Source: Trematomus loennbergii (Eukaryota; Chordata; Actinopteri; Perciformes; Nototheniidae). From it: a stretch of DNA of 64,000 nt. Shown piece after piece: positions 33,849 to 46,259 of the stretch. The stretch is taken from assembly GCA_012861695.1 (NCBI GenBank), contig JAAOOA010000011.1, forward strand, positions 186,001 through 250,000, in the 5' to 3' direction. The position numbers were made by a program, and so were the translations under genes. The notes below the pieces were generated by a model. It saw only the letters and a program-made list of their open reading frames with translations, made no database searches and was not told where the DNA came from. The first letter of the stretch is position 1. Each line of letters starts with the position of its first letter.

Positions 33849-35340
33849 CTGGAGAAGGTCAGAAAAACACAAGAGGATGTCAGACTAGGAAACATCTTAC
33901 TTAACAACATACCTTTATAATTTTACAAGAGGAAAGATTTACATCAGATGCACTGCAGAGGAACACTTTGTCAAAATGAAAGACCATTTACATTTGACTG
34001 GACATTAAACATTCACAGAGTGAAGCAAAGTAAATCAGTAATATGTGATGGAGCTTGATAAGAAGTTACTGAAAGGTGACTCAAGTAAGCAGTGCATTAG
34101 TCCTGTGACTAAGTGGTCACTCTTGTATAGACCCAAAATATTTAGTATTGACAATATAAAATAAAAAACATAAATGAAGGAATATGAAACATGTAATCAA
34201 AGTCTGAAACCTCCTCAAGACGAGACAGGTCAGGTAACAAAGCCAGACCCGCCTCATGTCAGTTAATATTGTGCTTTAGTGACACATATTTACTATATAC
34301 TATATACATTTTGCATATGTCTGTTTATTGTATGAAAATATAAAATGTTCTGGAAATAACGCTAAGTTAATCAAAGTCTCTAATTAGATACATTCAAATT
34401 CAAAATATTAATGTATTTCAGCTTGGAGCGAGGCGATATAGCCTACAAGGGATATAAATGATTTGCATTAGATATATAAAACAAGTATTTGTTAATATTA
34501 TCACATGTGGCCTGAAGTAGTAGTTTTAATCAATTCATGAGTATTTTTGGTATTTTTTTAATGCCTAGATTAATCTATTGAGTCGTTACAGCAGCAAACT
34601 TGACCTTAATCTGATGCATACAGTGTTGACTGGTGATAGAGGAGCCTGAATGATTTGATACTGTAAGCATCAGTGAACTATGAGGTTTCTCAAAGTGTCC
34701 ACGGTGCATTACATTGGAAACAACAGGGCCTTTCACAGTCATGAAATCTTACATTTTCCATGACCTAAGTCGCTTTTCTCGCTTTAATAACTCTCTGGGA
34801 CTCTTTAGCTCTTGTCAGGATGTAAAATGACTTGAGTAGAAGCGATCATTTGGAAGGAATCGCAGAGTGAAAGATGACAAAATACTTTTCTTGACTGTGT
34901 TCAGGTTGTTTCTGTTTAAATGATGATCCCATATTAATGCTGCTCCTGCGTAAAACCACAGCAACCATGGAATCCTCTACATCCATCTTGTGAACCCCGT
35001 CACGTTTCACCTCTCATATAAAGTTTATTATTATCAGCCTGAGATAAAGTTAATATCAAATGAATCTGTAGACATAACTAAACTGGAGATGTTTTGCATG
35101 CAGTGTTCAGTTTGCTAGCTTAGAGACAAATCACAATATGTACATCATAAACATATAGGCGCACCAATCTAGTGATATAAATGTTTTATCCTTATCTTCA
35201 ACCTGAAAACAACAGGCTACTTGATGGGAACACATTATGAAAGCACTGTGTTCTGTGACATACTTTACCCTCAGTGAAGTGTTGAAGCTGAACCACTTCC
35301 AAACAATGTTTTCCCCAGGAACATGTTTCAACTGGCAGTA
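33849..35340. other. No exon found
   Basis: Single-copy-looking AT-rich DNA. Upstream exons of the gene at 33.3-33.8 kb are expected here or further right, but none could be defended. Confidence 0.4.
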
Positions 35341-35346
35341 TTTGTA

Positions 35347-35500
35347 ACAACACATGTCACCCCTCCTCCATCACACACAATACATGTCACCCCTCCTCCA
35401 TCACACACAACACATGTCATTCCTCCTCCATCACACACAACACATGTCACCCTCCTCCATCACACACAACACATGTCATCCCTCCTCCATCACACACAAA
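35347..35500. repeat. Short minisatellite, about 5 units of 29-30 bp
   Basis: The unit is ACACATGTCACCCCTCCTCC then ATCACACACA, repeated five times with small changes. Confidence 0.9.
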
Positions 35501-35587
35501 CATATGCAATAAAGCAGGAAACAGTGTGTCCAGAGGGTGGCGCTAGAGGACAGTCCCTACACAGATCAAGGGTGATCCTCTGTATAG

Positions 35588-35914
35588 TGTTACGGCTGTA
35601 TGTATTCTCTGTTTCTTTTTCCTTTTGGTTCCTCTACCCAGGTGTGCTGCATTGCTGCAACGAGGTTCAGACGAGGTGCACCTGGAGAAAGAAGAGCTTA
35701 AAAGCTCCAGTGCAGCAGCAGAAGAGGGAGGCCTCTGGTGTGGGGACTGATGGGTTTCTGCCTCTCATCCTAGGATGCATAGTTGAACATTTAAAATGTT
35801 GATAAGAATAAATCCTATGGATTTGATGATTTTAAAGGTGTCTTTGTGTTCTATTTGGGTCCGTGGTGGAATTTTGTTAGCCCCATAGGGCCATTTTAAG
35901 GGTGGGGCGTAACA
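35588..35914 (+). mobile_element. Solo LTR with ATAG target duplication
   Basis: 327 bp that starts TGTTACGGC and ends GGGGCGTAACA (perfect TGTTACG inverted termini). It is flanked by ATAG at 35584-35587 and 35915-35918. AATAAA is near 35804. The features fit a Ty3/gypsy-type or related LTR left after recombination. No internal region remains. Confidence 0.85.
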
Positions 35915-35938
35915 ATAGGGAGTCAAAAGACACATACT

Positions 35939-36549
35939 GGCCGTTTCTCAATCGCGAGGATATTGGCTTCCAAGCCAATATTTCAAGGATGCTACATCAT
36001 CGAGTGCCGCCGAAGGACTGTTCCAATCTCCAGCATACTTGGAATTCCACCGAGGCCGCGTCCTTGGTTTGGGGGAAATTTCGAGGCTGCACATGGGTAG
36101 ACTTCGCGTCCTTAAAATCCCCACAATGCTTTGCGCATGGACCAATTTCCCCAAATCGTGGGTGTTTCTCAATCGCGAGTAAAGCTGCTTCAGAGCCACT
36201 ATTTCAAGCATACTACGTCATCGAGTGCCGCCGAAGTACTGTTCCAATCTCCAGCATACTTGGAAATCTACCGAGCCCGGCGTACTCCGTTTGGAGAAAT
36301 TTCGAGGCTGCACATGAGTAGACTCCGCGGTCTTAAAATCCCCACAATGCTTTGCGCACGGACCAATTTCCCCAAATCTGTGGCGGAAGATGTAAGGCGG
36401 GGCCTCTCATATGACGCACCTGCACACTTGCTAGCGTGTTCCACACTTCGTTTTCTGAATGCCAGGAAGTATTCTTGACTTGCTTCTGAAGCAAGATGCT
36501 CGGCAGATATGTGCTACCAAGCAAGCGTACTGGCGATTGAGAAACGGCC
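35939..36549. mobile_element. GGCCGTTTCTCAAT MITE with internal duplication
   Basis: The inverted ends are GGCCGTTTCTCAATCGCGAG and complement, with ACT at the left and ACA at the right flank. The left 221 bases are repeated in tandem starting at 36164 (TTTCTCAATCGCGAG, GTGCCGCCGAAG, ATCTCCAGCATACTTGGAA). A minimal palindromic relative is at 55500-55680. Confidence 0.82.
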
Positions 36550-36559
36550 ACAGTCACTG

Positions 36560-37500
36560 GAGTGTCAGTTTGCAACATTTCAGATATTACATTATTATTC
36601 ATCTTCTAGTTCACAATGAAAAGAGGGAAATGTTGTACCCTTACTGTACTCATTTTTATTTAATGATTTACTTTTTATACAAATACATTTTTAATGGTAT
36701 ATATTATCTACTAATGTACTCAAAACCTTCCAAAATGTGCTCCAAATTGACGAAATACAACATTACAAATCTATTTTATGTATATATCACAAAAACAGAA
36801 TAATAATTATTTTATAAGAGAACAACATTTTAATACAAGAGGCATTCTGCACAATGACTACTTTACTTTTCATACTTCAGTAAATGTAGCTGATAATACT
36901 TCTGTTCTTTTTTAAATGATTAGTTCTTATCATGTGAATATAAATAAATAAATAATTTATATATATATAATATATATATATATATATTTTAAACACTTTG
37001 TCAGGAAATACTCTGATCTACGCATACTTACTGTGAGATGTTTAATTAAAGTTAGTATAGAGAGAGATTAAAATCTTGACTGACAGACTTTTTCATTGTC
37101 CAATAAGAAATTAGGAAACTTAAAACCCTTTATAACGGCTTACTAACAATTCTAACAGACGTAATGCCTTATTAGAAAGTGAGAGACACAGGATCAGATG
37201 GTTGCAGACATTAATCAATTGAGTCGTTACAGAAGTATACCTGACCGCCTTATCTCTGTAACGACTCAATTGATTAAACAAAGACTTAAGTTATAGTGTT
37301 TAATGTTATTTATTGTAGAGTAGCCTAAATGATTTGATAATTGCGCGGTCTGGTTGGAATGGTCACTGTCTGCAGAGCGTGCGCGTTTTCTTTTAAAAGT
37401 GGTTTCTTGGTAACTGACTGATGCTACTAGCTGCACCATTATTCAGTACAAGGCCAGCTCTGGACCCTGTCAGTTACCTCGGTGTCTCAGTCACTACCAA
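36560..37500. other. AT-rich spacer with TA microsatellite
   Basis: A (TA)n block lies at about 36957-36986. CGATTGAG-type imperfect inverted segments appear near 37215-37275. The promoter of the chmp4-like gene should be within the last few hundred bases, but no element is diagnostic. Confidence 0.4.
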
Positions 37501-37510
37501 CCTCTCAGAT

Positions 37511-39629
37511 ATGTCTTTCATCGGGAAGCTGTTGAGTGGAGGAGAGAAGCTGACGAAGCCCTGCCGGCCGGAGGAGACTGAGCCTCTGCCGGACCGAGAG
37601 GAGCTGCTGGGGAAGAAAAGGGAGTTTCTGAAGAAGAAGATTGACCAGGAGTTTCTGTTTGCCAAGACCAACAGTCGAAGAAAGAAGAGGTATCTTAAAA
37701 TGTGTTGTATATTCTTTGTATATCATTTAATAAACTTTAAACCTAGTCAAGAGAGGTATTGTCAGTTTTTTTCAACATGTAGCTTCAATTATTAAGCTAG
37801 CACTCAAGCTAACGTTAACTCTTGCTAACAGAACAAGCTAAGCTAAGTTATTGTTCACAGATGTGTTACATTTTTTTTGGCTATTCAATGTAGCTTACAT
37901 AAAGAGTTATTCAAATAAAATCACATTATTACATGAATGCAAGACATTTTGACATACACACTGTGGTAAAAAGCACATGGTGAACCGTAATTTAACAATT
38001 GAGAAACTGTTAATGGGTTTAAAAAAACGACATCAAAGAAATAATCAGCATTTGTTAAATAACATAAGAGTATTGTCATTTAAAAAATGTTTTACGCATA
38101 CCTAAATGGAACGTGTGAACCTTTAAATCAATGTACTCTAACACACTGATGGAAAAAAGACAAAAGATTTCCAATGGTCAGAAATAAAAGGAAAGTGCTC
38201 CTTGATTTACATCATTGTGCAAAAAGGTCCAGTACAACAAGAGGGAGATACCACAGTGTAGATAATATGGAAAAAGTCTGACCATGACACAGTTAACTTT
38301 ACTATGTTTGTATCTCATCATATCACCCAACATTGAACATGAATTCTATTCCATTTAAATGCACCCGTTCAAGAACTCTGTTATCATGAAAGTGTATCTG
38401 TACTTTAGAAAATCATTTGCTCAGCTATCCTTCAAGAAACAGGAGGTCCTGTTTGTGTTTCGACACCTGATAGAAACTATATACATTATATACGTTTTTT
38501 TTTGCATGTTGAGAACATTCCTGCTCATTTACTGTATCTCTCCATGCGTTCCTTACAGGAGCTCTGCAGGCGCTGAAGAGAAAGAGGTGGTACGAGAAAC
38601 ATCTCAAGAACATCGACTGTGCTGTGAAGGCCATGAGGTCTGCTCATGAACACATGTAAGGCACCAGCACAGCAGCTCATCAGAGTTAAGGAGATCATCA
38701 TTATGTAATCAGGATTGAATAGCAGGATTAGGTACAATGTTAAAATACATTTTAAAATCAAGAACACTATATACAGCGAGCGATATTGCCTGAATTTTCT
38801 CTTTGGTTTCATTTAGACTCATTTTATTTTTCTAGATTTAAAAAAATTGGGGATTAACAGCAGGATTACAATGTTACAAAAAATGTAGGATATGTATGAA
38901 TATAAATGTCATTATAGAATAAAAACATTGTTAAGAAGACATTAAGTAGAAAAAGAAGGAGAACTCGCTAAAAATGTCAGCCTGTGGAGACAGGTTAAAA
39001 TGTTGAATAATTCAAAGTGAAGTGAATGAACTGTATGTGGATGTTTTTATGACATACCATGAGATTGCATCCGTCTAACAGCAAATATATCATCCTCTTT
39101 TTCTTTCAAACCTAATACAAAGTTAACGATAGAGTGCTGGCTTTTTTAGGGAGATTGTCAACAAGCTGAATGACGTGATGAAGGAAATCACAGAGGAGCA
39201 CGATCTGACCCAGGACATGACCGAAACCCTCCTCAGTTCTGCCTGCTTTGAAGTGGAATTTGATGAGGTATCTTTTAGTTATTTCATTTTAGTGGGACTG
39301 AAGTTAAAACAAGTATTCTTTTATTTAACTGAGCCTATGTGTGTGTCTCCCTCAGGAGGAGCTGCTGGCAGAGCTGCAGAGGCTGGAGAACAGTTTGGAT
39401 GAGAGTGTCTTTAATAAGGACGCAGCGGAGAGGAGGCTGCCATCCTCTGCATCACCTTCTCAACCTGGTAAAAACATCAATCACAATACACTTTTAGCTT
39501 AGATGGTAAAACAGGACGTGTCACACCACAGATCCAACGTGTTTTTTTCTCCCCAAAGCCATGACAGAGGAAGAAGACATTGAAGGAGATTTAGAGCGTC
39601 TGAGGTGCTGGGCGAATGCTCCCTCATAG
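37511..39629 (+). CDS. Divergent CHMP4-like ESCRT-III subunit
   Basis: CHMP4 (Snf7) is the main ESCRT-III filament former. Five exons: 37511-37689, 38559-38655, 39150-39267, 39356-39467 and 39559-39629. The start reads MSFIGKLLSGGEKL, as in CHMP4. The product keeps the basic helix ALQALKRKRWYEKHL, the acidic FDEEELLAELQRLE and a C-terminal LERLRCWANAPS, the place where CHMP4 binds ALIX Bro1. Two oddities stand out. About 28 residues of the helix-1/helix-2 region present in ordinary CHMP4 (between NID and KAM) are absent, cleanly and in frame, within exon 2. Also, the exon 1/exon 2 join is off frame by a two-base loss at the R-A-A-L position. The corrected length is about 192 residues, against 220-230 in human. 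An alternative start at 37421 in the same frame is less likely. It could be a fast-evolving paralog or a decaying copy. Confidence 0.82.
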
Positions 39630-40009
39630 TCACATCGGCCAAAAACACAGGCTGTAGGAGGAAAGGATGGAATAAATAAGCAGAAATGAAAGGATTGTTA
39701 TGAGAGTTTTGTGAGAGCATTAAATGTAAGGCGTAGGCTATTACAAAAAATCTAAATCATTTATATTGTAGTGCTATGAGTTCTGTGATAGAGTTTTATA
39801 ATACAATACTATACATAGTGGATTCGTCCTGTTAATTTGTGGGCCATGGGACATTTGTGACTTCCCTCCAAGTTATAATTTTGGTCCAATCCGTATGGAA
39901 ATATCCACAGATATAATGTGCAGGTTACTATCCACACCAGAAGGGGGCGGTACATGACCACACACAGGCCGTTTTCACAATGACGTATGGGAACTATAGA
40001 GAGTGTGTG

Positions 40010-41320
40010 TGAAACTGCTCAATGAACTACATCTCTGGTCTCGCACAACAACACACATCACCAAGATGGCCGTCTAGCCAAAAAATCACTATCACCACAA
40101 TGAAACACGTCCAGAAGAATGTCATGCAAAGCTGCCTGCCTGCCTTCCTTCCTTCGATTCTCCCTGAACGGCCTGATCTTTTTAATGTTCAATGTTAACC
40201 ATTTGTGCAGATAGCATGAAGTAGAAAAATATCGCCGATGCTAATGTAGCGTTCGCGTTAGCATGTCTCCCCGGGGGCATCCGGGCTCAAACGGTGTATT
40301 ATAGAATGATCACCGGTGTGACAGTACTCTTCAAAGGGTTCACGAAATATGACTACACTTACTTACTTCATGTTAAGGCTAATAAAAATGACAAGGCTAA
40401 GGCTGTAATGCTAACTAACGTGCTCACTTACGCGACTCTGGGATTTGTAGTCTTTCTAGTTGCGTATTTTTCATAGTCTTATATTTCAACAGTTTTACGA
40501 CAAACAGTGACTTTTTTGACATGGAAATTATTTTTTAAGATTGACAAACATCATATGTGTAATTCATGGCACAATTCAAACGGGATCGAAAGATACGTTT
40601 CTCTTCCCCGTACTTTTCGCGTTTAGTTCCGTTAGTACCCCTTATGTCGCGTTCACACCAAAAAGAGTACTGAGTGCCGGGAACTTTTACCCCCATTTTT
40701 AGTGCCTGCTGAGAGATGGTACTTTCCTGGGGGAAAAAGTGCCCAGTTCTGATTGGCTGGGCGAATTGCAAACCACGCCCTGTACAACTCTGAAATGTTT
40801 TGTAGAGCCGCCATTTTATTATCCTTGCATTAGCATTATTAGCATTAGCATTAGCCCAGCGCACAAACGCAGAGAGACTAACTTATGGCAACACAAAATA
40901 AAACATGGGAGCGGTGGAGATGAGGAGGTGTCGGCGTTCTGGCGATTTACTCGGAAGGCTTCAGTAGAAGCTGCTGGGAGTCCCAGCAGCTTCTACTGAA
41001 GCCAGTCCCCAACTCAGGGGACTTCCGGCCGGGGACTCCGGGTGGCAGTATACGCCGTGAAGTGGTTTGCGGCCTGCCAGTAAACCCAAAGCAGAAGAAG
41101 ACGAAGTGACGTCAGTGGCTCGTTTGCGTAATCTTCCCTCAGGGAACTTATTCCGGTGTGAACGCGATCTGTACTAAGTGCCCTGGGGTAATAAGTGCCG
41201 GCACTAAGTAGGGCAAAGTACTTGGTGTGAACGCGGCTATTGACTTCAATACATAATTTTTCCGAAATAAGGTCCCATGGGTCAGAAGTAGATGGTGGGA
41301 CTTCGCCTCTCTATTGACTT
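40010..41320. mobile_element. MITE-A copy with Harbinger-like insert
   Basis: MITE-A pieces at 40010-40090 and 40440-40598 resume at 41238 and finish in GGGACTTCGCCTCT near 41313. Between them, about 40607-41237 matches the 32257-32893 element, including the 23-bp-arm hairpin (40957-41003), but lacks its first 40 or so bases. Confidence 0.78.
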
Positions 41321-41709
41321 TTTTGCAAAGCAGCTCATCTTCAAATGCCATATGCAATAGTTGAAGTTGAAAAAGGAGCAATTAAATAGGGATTAAAAGT
41401 ATCTGTAGCAAAAACACATGTAATCGGTTTCTCTTAAAGGCTTAAAGTCACACAAAGCTCCCTAAAGTTGTAGGAGCAACCTCTTGAGCAAAAAAGCTAT
41501 TAGAGTTCTTGGGGTTTGGACTGAAGAGAAAACTCCATCAAAAGAGAACAGACAACGATAAACACATACTTTAACAATTGCATCATAACAGTAGATGCAG
41601 TAAAGGACATCGCTGATTTTCTCAGATCATGAGAACGGAGCTGCCGTTAACCTGTGGCTGATGCTGTTAACTGACTCCAGGGCCATTTGCTCAGCACCTG
41701 GATGTAGGC

Positions 41710-42243
41710 CAGGGGTGTCCAAAAATGTTTCACTGAGGGCCACATACAAAAAAATGTACGATGGGCTGGGCCCCTCACTAGAGGTGAGGTATATTGGTTC
41801 ATAAGTTAGGTTCATAAGTTAGTTTATAAGGTAGCAAACTAAAGCAAATGTAGCTAATTTATGCTTGATACTTGAATATGCTCTAAGGAAAAAAACAGCC
41901 TACATCATTGCTCTCCAGAGGGTTTCAGTCATTTTGTTGGAAAAAGTGTTCAGCTCATCGCTTATAACAGAAGCCTCAGATTGTTATAATAAGGGGAAAT
42001 AGGAAGGGTATATTTCAAGCAAATATAGTTTTTTTTTTTTTTTTTAACAACTAAGACCTAAGACTAACAACTTGTTAGAAAATGTTTTCAACTTTAATTG
42101 ACAGAATTTATTTGAAAAGTGGACTTATTAACACATGAATACTACTGTGTAATATCTGTTTACTATACACATATATTTAAGAAGTACAATATAAGGTAAG
42201 TACAAGTGTGTGGGCCTTAGTTGGCTGTAGTTTGGACACCCTG
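41710..42243. mobile_element. hAT MITE, CAGGGGTGTCCAAA ends
   Basis: 534 bp between perfect 8-bp duplications ATGTAGGC (41702-41709 and 42244-42251). The ends are CAGGGGTGTCCAAA and TTTGGACACCCTG. No transposase. Confidence 0.93.
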
Positions 42244-42450
42244 ATGTAGGCAGTTAGAAGCTGGGCGAATCTCTCCACCACCTTAAATCACCTTAAGGAA
42301 CTTATCAAGGTAATACTGTGTAGGCGTAGGTTGTGACCCATTAAACAGAGAGCTGGTGCCAACACAGCCTGGTTTTATCAGCAGGATATCACAGGCAGCA
42401 CTGTACCACTGTTATCACACCTTTAGCAGGGCTTTGACTTGATTAAGGGC

Positions 42451-43243
42451 TAGAGATGTCCCGATCCGATCGGAGCCGATCACGTGATTTTCAAAAGATC
42501 GGAATCGGGAGAAAAAAATCGGGAATCGGGAATTTTTTTTTTTATTATTATTTTTTTTTAATTTAATGTTACAAAACAAAAATGACCATGTTCACGTCTT
42601 AAAGTCATCCTGAGGCCTTAGTTTTGGTTTAAAATTACACAACATCATGTATGTGTTGCTTCTTTTGGGCTTGTTTTCATAGACCTGGTTGCTTATTTCT
42701 CTCAAATCTGGCAACAGAGTGGGCGCAGTGTCTAATAGTAGCAGTAAGCTAACAAGAGGCTACGTTCAGCTGGTGACTCGGGAGTCGGGACAGAGAAAAT
42801 GTCAGGAGTTTGGAGTATTATAAAATTGAAACCGAAGGCAGTGTAACAGCCAGATGCAATGTTTGCAAGGCGGAGGTTCCGCGTGGTGGAAAGAACAGAG
42901 CTACGTTCAACATGACCAATCTAATACGCCACCTGAGAAACAAACACCAACAACAACACGACGAGTACACAGCGGCCACTCAGGTAACGGCACTGAAACA
43001 ACTGACACTTTCAGAGACTTTTAAAAGGAAAGAGAAACTGCCCCAGAACAGTGAAAAGGCCAAAAAAATAACAGCCAAGATAGCTGAATTCATCGCGTTG
43101 GATGACCAGCCGTTATCTGTTACCTTTTTTTTCTCTTAATGCATTGCATAAAGATCGGATCGGGAAAATCGGTATCGGCAGATTGTCAAAATCAAATGAT
43201 CGGAATCGGATCGGGAGCAAAAAAGGTGATCGGGACATCCCTA
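42451..43243 (+). mobile_element. hAT deletion derivative keeping a BED finger
   Basis: 793 bp flanked by perfect TTAAGGGC duplications (42443-42450, 43244-43251). The ends are TAGAGATGTCCCGATC and GATCGGGACATCCCTA. The frame 42810-43139 encodes a BED-type zinc finger (RCNVCKAEVPRGG, then LIRHLRNKHQQQH) and the KITAKIAEFIALDDQPLSV segment that begins the hAT transposase catalytic region. Everything after it is deleted. It could bind DNA but not transpose. Confidence 0.93.
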
Positions 43244-43869
43244 TTAAGGGCATAACATTGTCATTGCAGCTCTTCCCTCATGATGTGTAGACAGAAGCTG
43301 TGGTACTATAAACACTCACTCCAAAAGCAGAATGAGTTCTAGCTCTAGTCCTTACCATTTACACTTGTGATGCATCATGGCATCATGTAATTCACATTCA
43401 ACACTGTTTGTTAGATAGATGTTATACTTAAATCAGTCACAGTATGGGAATCTTAGAGACATTAAAGCAAGCCTTGAGCTCCTGTTTTCCCCGGCCTTTT
43501 TAAATCATATTTTTGCATAGTCTTTGGGAAATATTAGATTTTGCTGCCTCCATCTAGAATGTTTATCCATAAATCTCCAAATGTTGCATGCAGCATCAAC
43601 ACTTTTTTTCAGTTTTTATATGTAGCATGTATTCAACAAAGAAATTGTAAATGGTAAATCTAAGTTAAAAGTTTGAGAAATGTAAAATATGTAATGATTT
43701 TATCGTTTGCATATTAAAGGAAATAAGCAAATTGGTAAAACTAATAATAAAATAATTCTCTTGACTCTAAACCTCTTTACCTTGCCAATATACATTATTT
43801 ATTTTAGTCACAAATTAAATAGAAAATACCATGAACAAGGTCACAAGTTTGTTGGTTTAATTTTCATGT

Positions 43870-46255
43870 TTCCAATTATTTTTTATTTAGCCTTTATTTA
43901 TACAGGTGTAAAATCTCATTGAGACACAAGGTCTCATTTACAAGAGAGACCTGTCAGTGGTAACACTACCACACAAAGTTACAGACAGACAGGACACTAA
44001 ACACAGAGGCAACAATAAATACAACATCGTAAAAAAGTAGTGATTGAAATCCATATAAAGTATTCAGATATAGCAGGTGCAAACACCCACAGATGATTTC
44101 TCCAGCTTTTTTTAAATTAGTTTAAAATCCGTGATGGGTATCAAAGTGGTCAGCTTAAGTTCCTGCTGAAGTGTGTTCCAGGTCGAGGGGGCAGAGTATG
44201 ATATGGCTTTTTTCCCAAGCACCGTGCGAACTGAGGGGACGGACAGAGTGATGTAATTTTGAGATCGTAGGCTATAGCTGTACTGTTTGTGTGATATGTA
44301 AGTGGATATGTAGAGGGGCAGCAGTCCAAGCATAGCGGTATAGATGAGTTTGTACCAGTGCAGTGATCTGCGCATTGATAATGATGTCCAGTTGACTAAA
44401 GAGTACAGCGTGCAATGGTGTGTGAGGGGTTTACAGTTGGTTATGAACCTCAGAGCCCATGGTAGACAGCGTGCAGTGGTGTGTGAGGGGTTTACAGTTG
44501 GTTATGAACCTCAGAGCCCCATGGTAGACAGCGTGCAATGGTGTGTGAGGGGTTTACAGTTGGTTATGAACCTCAGAGCCCCATGGTAGACAGCGTGCAG
44601 TGGTGTGTGAGGGGTTTACAGTTGGTTATGAACCTCAGAGCCCCATGGTAGACAGCGTCCAGCAGATGAAGTGAGTGAGCTGAGGCGTTCATGTACACAA
44701 CATCCCCGTAGTCCAAGAGCGGCAAAAATGTGGCAGCTACAAGCCGTTTCCTCGCACTTGTGGAGAAGCAGGCCTTATTTCTAAAAAAGAATCCCAGTTT
44801 TAATTTCAATTTCCTTAAGAGATTGTCAATATGTGTTTGAAGCAGAGATTTTCATCTATAGTGATGCCTAAGTATCTGTAGGTGTTAACAGCTTCAATGG
44901 GGTTATGCTGTGCAGACATGATGCAGGGAAGAACAGTTGGTAACCTTTTCTTATTGGAAAACAACATGACTTTTGTCTTATCTGAGTTTAACACCAACCT
45001 AAGGTGGAACAGATGTGACTGAAAAGTGTCAAAAGCAGACTGCAGACGTTCAAATGCAAGGGCAACAGTGCTAGCACAACAGTACACAACAGTATCATCT
45101 GCATATAGATGTACAGAGGCATCAATGCTTTACCCACATCATTTATATAAATAGTAAAAAGGGTCGGTCCCAAGACCGAACCTTGAGGAACACCTCTGGG
45201 CACATTAAGAAAGCTTGAGGAGAGACCGCTGAATTTTACACATTGCTTGCGATTCGAAAGGTAGTTTTCAAACCAACCAACAGCTTGGTCAGACAGGCCT
45301 ATATATAGAGATGCCATGGTCCACAGTATCAAAAGCCTTGGATAAGTCTATAAAAAGGGCAGCACAGTAGCTCTTTGCGTCCAAGCTTTCGACAATGTCA
45401 TTCACTACTTTCAAAGCAGCTGTTACTGTACTGTGCTGCTTCCTAAAGCCTGACTGGTGAGGAGATAGAATGTTGTTCAAGCTTAAATATTCTTTGATTT
45501 GATCATTCACCAGCCTTTCAAGTACTTTAGCTAAAATAGAGAGCTTGGAAATTGGTCTGTAATTATTCATCACCATGGGATCACCACCTTTCAATAAGGG
45601 GAGAACATTTGCAGTTTTCCAAACATCTGGAATGACATTGTTTGTTATAGAAAGATTAAAAACATGACACAGTGGTTTGGCTAAAATATCTGCAGCTAGC
45701 CGTAAGAAATAAGGGGGGAGATCGTCCGGGCCTGCTGATTTTTTGGGGTCTAGGCCCTTTAGAGCCTTACAAACCTCCCCAACATTGAAGGGGTTGAAGG
45801 AGAAAGTGTGGCTACTGGAGGCATGACTATTGGCGATGGAGGGAGATGATTTACCAAAAGATAATGTGTCAAACAAGGAACTGGACGCAATAAAATGTTT
45901 ATTAAAACAATTAAGCATCTCTGTCTTATTTGACACAGGGGTGGAGTCAACAACAATGTTTGGAGGCAGCTCTAAGGAGCGAGAGCTGGCAGAGAGGGAT
46001 TTTATGGCATGCCAAAATCTCCTAGGATCGTTCAAACTGTCTGTGGTCTGGGATAAGTAAAAATCGCTTTTGGCTTTTTTAATGGAAGCAGTACAGCGAT
46101 TACGTAGTTGACGAAAAAGAAGCCAGTCAGCCTCAGAGCCTGTCTTCCTCGCAGCAGCCCAAAGGAGATTCCTCTTGCGTAAGAGGGCTGCCAGATCAGA
46201 AGTGAACCCAGTATGTATGCAATAATTCATACATACTATGCATACAAAATATGAA
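43870..46255 (-). mobile_element. LINE of the CR1/L2/Rex1 group, disrupted
   Basis: A reverse transcriptase on the minus strand. Fragments run from 46260 (LLRKRNLLWAAARK) through GPDDLPPYFLR, NYRPISKLSILAKVLERLV and FIDLSKAFDTVDH to PRGVPQGSVLGPTLFTIYIN. The catalytic YADD is at 45094-45105. They end in an ORF2 tail near 44115 and a 3' UTR. Frames break near 45300, 45120 and 44810, so it is dead. The endonuclease part is missing (5' truncation). Near the 3' end, four tandem 62-bp units occupy 44400-44655. Confidence 0.9.
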
Positions 46256-46259
46256 ACCA

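Noticed and set aside
35323..35802. 159-codon frame
   Set aside because: It is built from a minisatellite and a solo LTR.
36131..36478. 115-codon frame and its antisense partner
   Set aside because: Both come from the internal duplication of a MITE.
37421..37510. Upstream in-frame ATG of the chmp4-like gene
   Set aside because: The ATG at 37511 gives the family-typical MS-x-x-GKL start; the extension resembles nothing in CHMP4.
44344..44589. Repeat peptide LQLVMNLRA
   Set aside because: It is the reverse strand of the 62-bp tandem units in a LINE.
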